From JBGTLU01 sp041743935 (lineage in GTDB: Bacteria; Bacteroidota; Bacteroidia; Sphingobacteriales; Sphingobacteriaceae), in the NCBI GenBank assembly GCA_041743935.1, contig JBGTLU010000049.1, positions 1 to 34,570 on the forward strand: 34,570 bases of DNA, given 5' to 3'. Of this stretch, positions 33,310 to 34,570 are shown piece after piece; the stretch's first letter is position 1, and the number at the start of each line of letters is the position of its first letter. The notes beneath the pieces are model-generated. The model saw only the letters and a list, made by a program, of their open reading frames with translations. It did not search any database and had not been told where the DNA came from. The position numbers were made by a program, and so were the translations under genes.

Positions 33310-34570
33310 ATGCAAGAGAAAATTCTGATTTTAGATTTTGGTTCGCAGTATACTCAGCTAATTGCTAGAAGAGTAAGAGAATTAAATGTGTATTGCGAAA
33401 TTCATCCCTATCACACTATACCGGTTCTTTCTGGAAATATTAAAGGCATTATATTGTCAGGAAGTCCACACTCGGTTCGAGAACAAAATGCGCCAAAAAT
33501 CGATTTAACTTTATTTTTAAATAAATATCCTCTGTTAGGTGTTTGTTATGGCGCACAATTATTGGCTCAAGAATTAGGGGGTACTGTATTACCTTCTAAA
33601 ATCAGAGAATATGGTAGAGCAAATCTCAGTTCATTAATGGTTAAAAACGCTTTATTGAATGGATTATCATTGGGTTCGCAAGTATGGATGTCTCATGGAG
33701 ATACTATTTCAGAAGTTCCCCCAAACTTCGAAATATTAGCTAGTACCAATTCAGTACAAGTGGCTGCATTTCAGGTTGCAAGCACACAAACATTTGGAAT
33801 TCAATTTCATCCAGAAGTAACACACTCTTCAGATGGCAAACAATTATTGCATAATTTTTTGGTAGATATTTGTAAATGTAGCCAAGGTTGGACGCCAGAT
33901 GCTTTTGTTGAGACCAGTATCAATACTTTAAAAAATAAATTAGGTAACGATAAAGTAGTTATGGCGCTTTCTGGCGGAGTGGACTCTACCGTTGCTGCTA
34001 CTCTGTTACATCATGCCATTGGTAAAAACTTGCATTGTATTTTTGTAGATAATGGACTTTTACGGAAAGGTGAATTTGAGCAAGTTCTTGATTCATATCG
34101 TCACATGGGCCTAAATATTAAAGGAATTGATGCAAAAAATAAATTTTATACTGCCTTAAAAGGATTAACAGATCCTGAAGCAAAACGAAAAGCCATTGGA
34201 AAATCTTTTATTGAAGTTTTTGATGATGCAGCACACGAAGTGCAAGATGTAAACTGGTTGGGTCAAGGAACCATTTATCCGGATGTAATAGAATCGGTTT
34301 CTGTAAAAGGGCCTTCTGCCACCATTAAATCTCACCATAATGTAGGTGGATTGCCAGATTTTATGAAATTAAAGATCGTAGAACCTTTGCGTTCTTTATT
34401 CAAGGATGAGGTAAGACGAGTAGGAGCTGAGTTGGGAATAGATAAAGAATTATTAGGAAGACACCCATTTCCTGGGCCAGGTTTGGCAATTAGGATACTT
34501 GGAGATGTAACAGCAGAAAAAGTTAGGATCCTTCAAGAAGTAGATGCCATTTTTATTAATGGTTTAAAAG
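33310..34570 (+). CDS. guaA: GMP synthase (glutamine-hydrolysing), cut by the window end
   Basis: 420 residues are present; the family runs to about 510-525, so the C-terminal dimerisation part, roughly 90 to 100 residues, is missing only because the window stops. The glutaminase domain (1-190) has Cys79 in GVCYGAQ, His167 and Glu169 in QFHPEV. The ATP pyrophosphatase domain begins with the PP-loop LSGGVDST (220-227), and the RHPFPGPGLAIRILG segment (384-398) opens the third part. It aminates XMP to GMP with glutamine and ATP in the cytosol. The ATG follows a -7 box by three bases, and MQEKILILDFGSQYTQL is the expected N-terminus. Upstream lies a palindrome. Confidence 0.96.
   Translation, partial: MQEKILILDFGSQYTQLIARRVRELNVYCEIHPYHTIPVLSGNIKGIILSGSPHSVREQNAPKIDLTLFLNKYPLLGVCYGAQLLAQELGGTVLPSKIREYGRANLSSLMVKNALLNGLSLGSQVWMSHGDTISEVPPNFEILASTNSVQVAAFQVASTQTFGIQFHPEVTHSSDGKQLLHNFLVDICKCSQGWTPDAFVETSINTLKNKLGNDKVVMALSGGVDSTVAATLLHHAIGKNLHCIFVDNGLLRKGEFEQVLDSYRHMGLNIKGIDAKNKFYTALKGLTDPEAKRKAIGKSFIEVFDDAAHEVQDVNWLGQGTIYPDVIESVSVKGPSATIKSHHNVGGLPDFMKLKIVEPLRSLFKDEVRRVGAELGIDKELLGRHPFPGPGLAIRILGDVTAEKVRILQEVDAIFINGLK

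Noticed and set aside
1..34570. Defence system, CRISPR array, prophage, transposon or integron
   Set aside because: No matching genes, direct-repeat arrays or integrase/transposase reading frames were seen.

Overview
The window looks like a chromosomal segment of a low-GC member of the Bacteroidota. The evidence is a set of TAnnTTTG -7 promoter boxes close to start codons, the near absence of functional Shine-Dalgarno sites, a lipobox nuclease, and a gene block typical of the phylum: alpha/beta hydrolase, CBS protein, nadK, DUF6089 protein, uppS, bamA, two skp/ompH genes, murI. Class or genus cannot be fixed from what I can see. There are no rRNA, tRNA, CRISPR, transposase or phage genes. No gap between genes reaches 300 bases.

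Layout. 1-3955: a bcp-type peroxiredoxin, a convergent lipoprotein nuclease with a duplicated accessory domain, then a VOC protein and an exported EEP-family phosphoesterase. 4058-7563: a two-subunit transketolase, then an ECF sigma factor, a membrane protein and an exported Spy-like protein that read as one envelope-stress operon. 7654-10711: a CorA-type channel, a class III aminotransferase and a DUF58 protein. 10903-11924: a YqeY protein coupled to a PabA/TrpG glutaminase through a TTG start. 11980-20352: the hydrolase-to-murI block, which covers NAD phosphorylation, undecaprenyl diphosphate synthesis, outer-membrane protein insertion and D-glutamate supply. 20428-28135: complex I genes nuoH-I-J-K-L-M-N in tight order, closed by a terminator. 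28196-30097: a long PurF-like amidophosphoribosyltransferase. 30110-32472: a LysE-type exporter and a sodium:solute symporter on the minus strand. 32544-33017: a dCMP deaminase. 33310-34570: guaA, cut by the window end.

Most of the window is housekeeping. The item most likely to be undescribed is a 46-codon minus-strand reading frame at 32991-33131, tail-to-tail with the dCMP deaminase gene and overlapping its last codons. Its N-terminus matches the leader motif of lasso-type RiPP precursors (YxxPx[L/V]xxxGSL), yet no maturation enzyme lies nearby. An 11-bp-arm palindrome containing TACA-CT-TGTA sits between this frame and guaA. Other points worth checking are a 29-bp near-perfect palindrome between the symporter and the deaminase, an intrinsic terminator that ends on the murI start codon, several promoters placed so close to ATG that the messages should be leaderless, and the membrane half of complex I without its nuoA-G partners.
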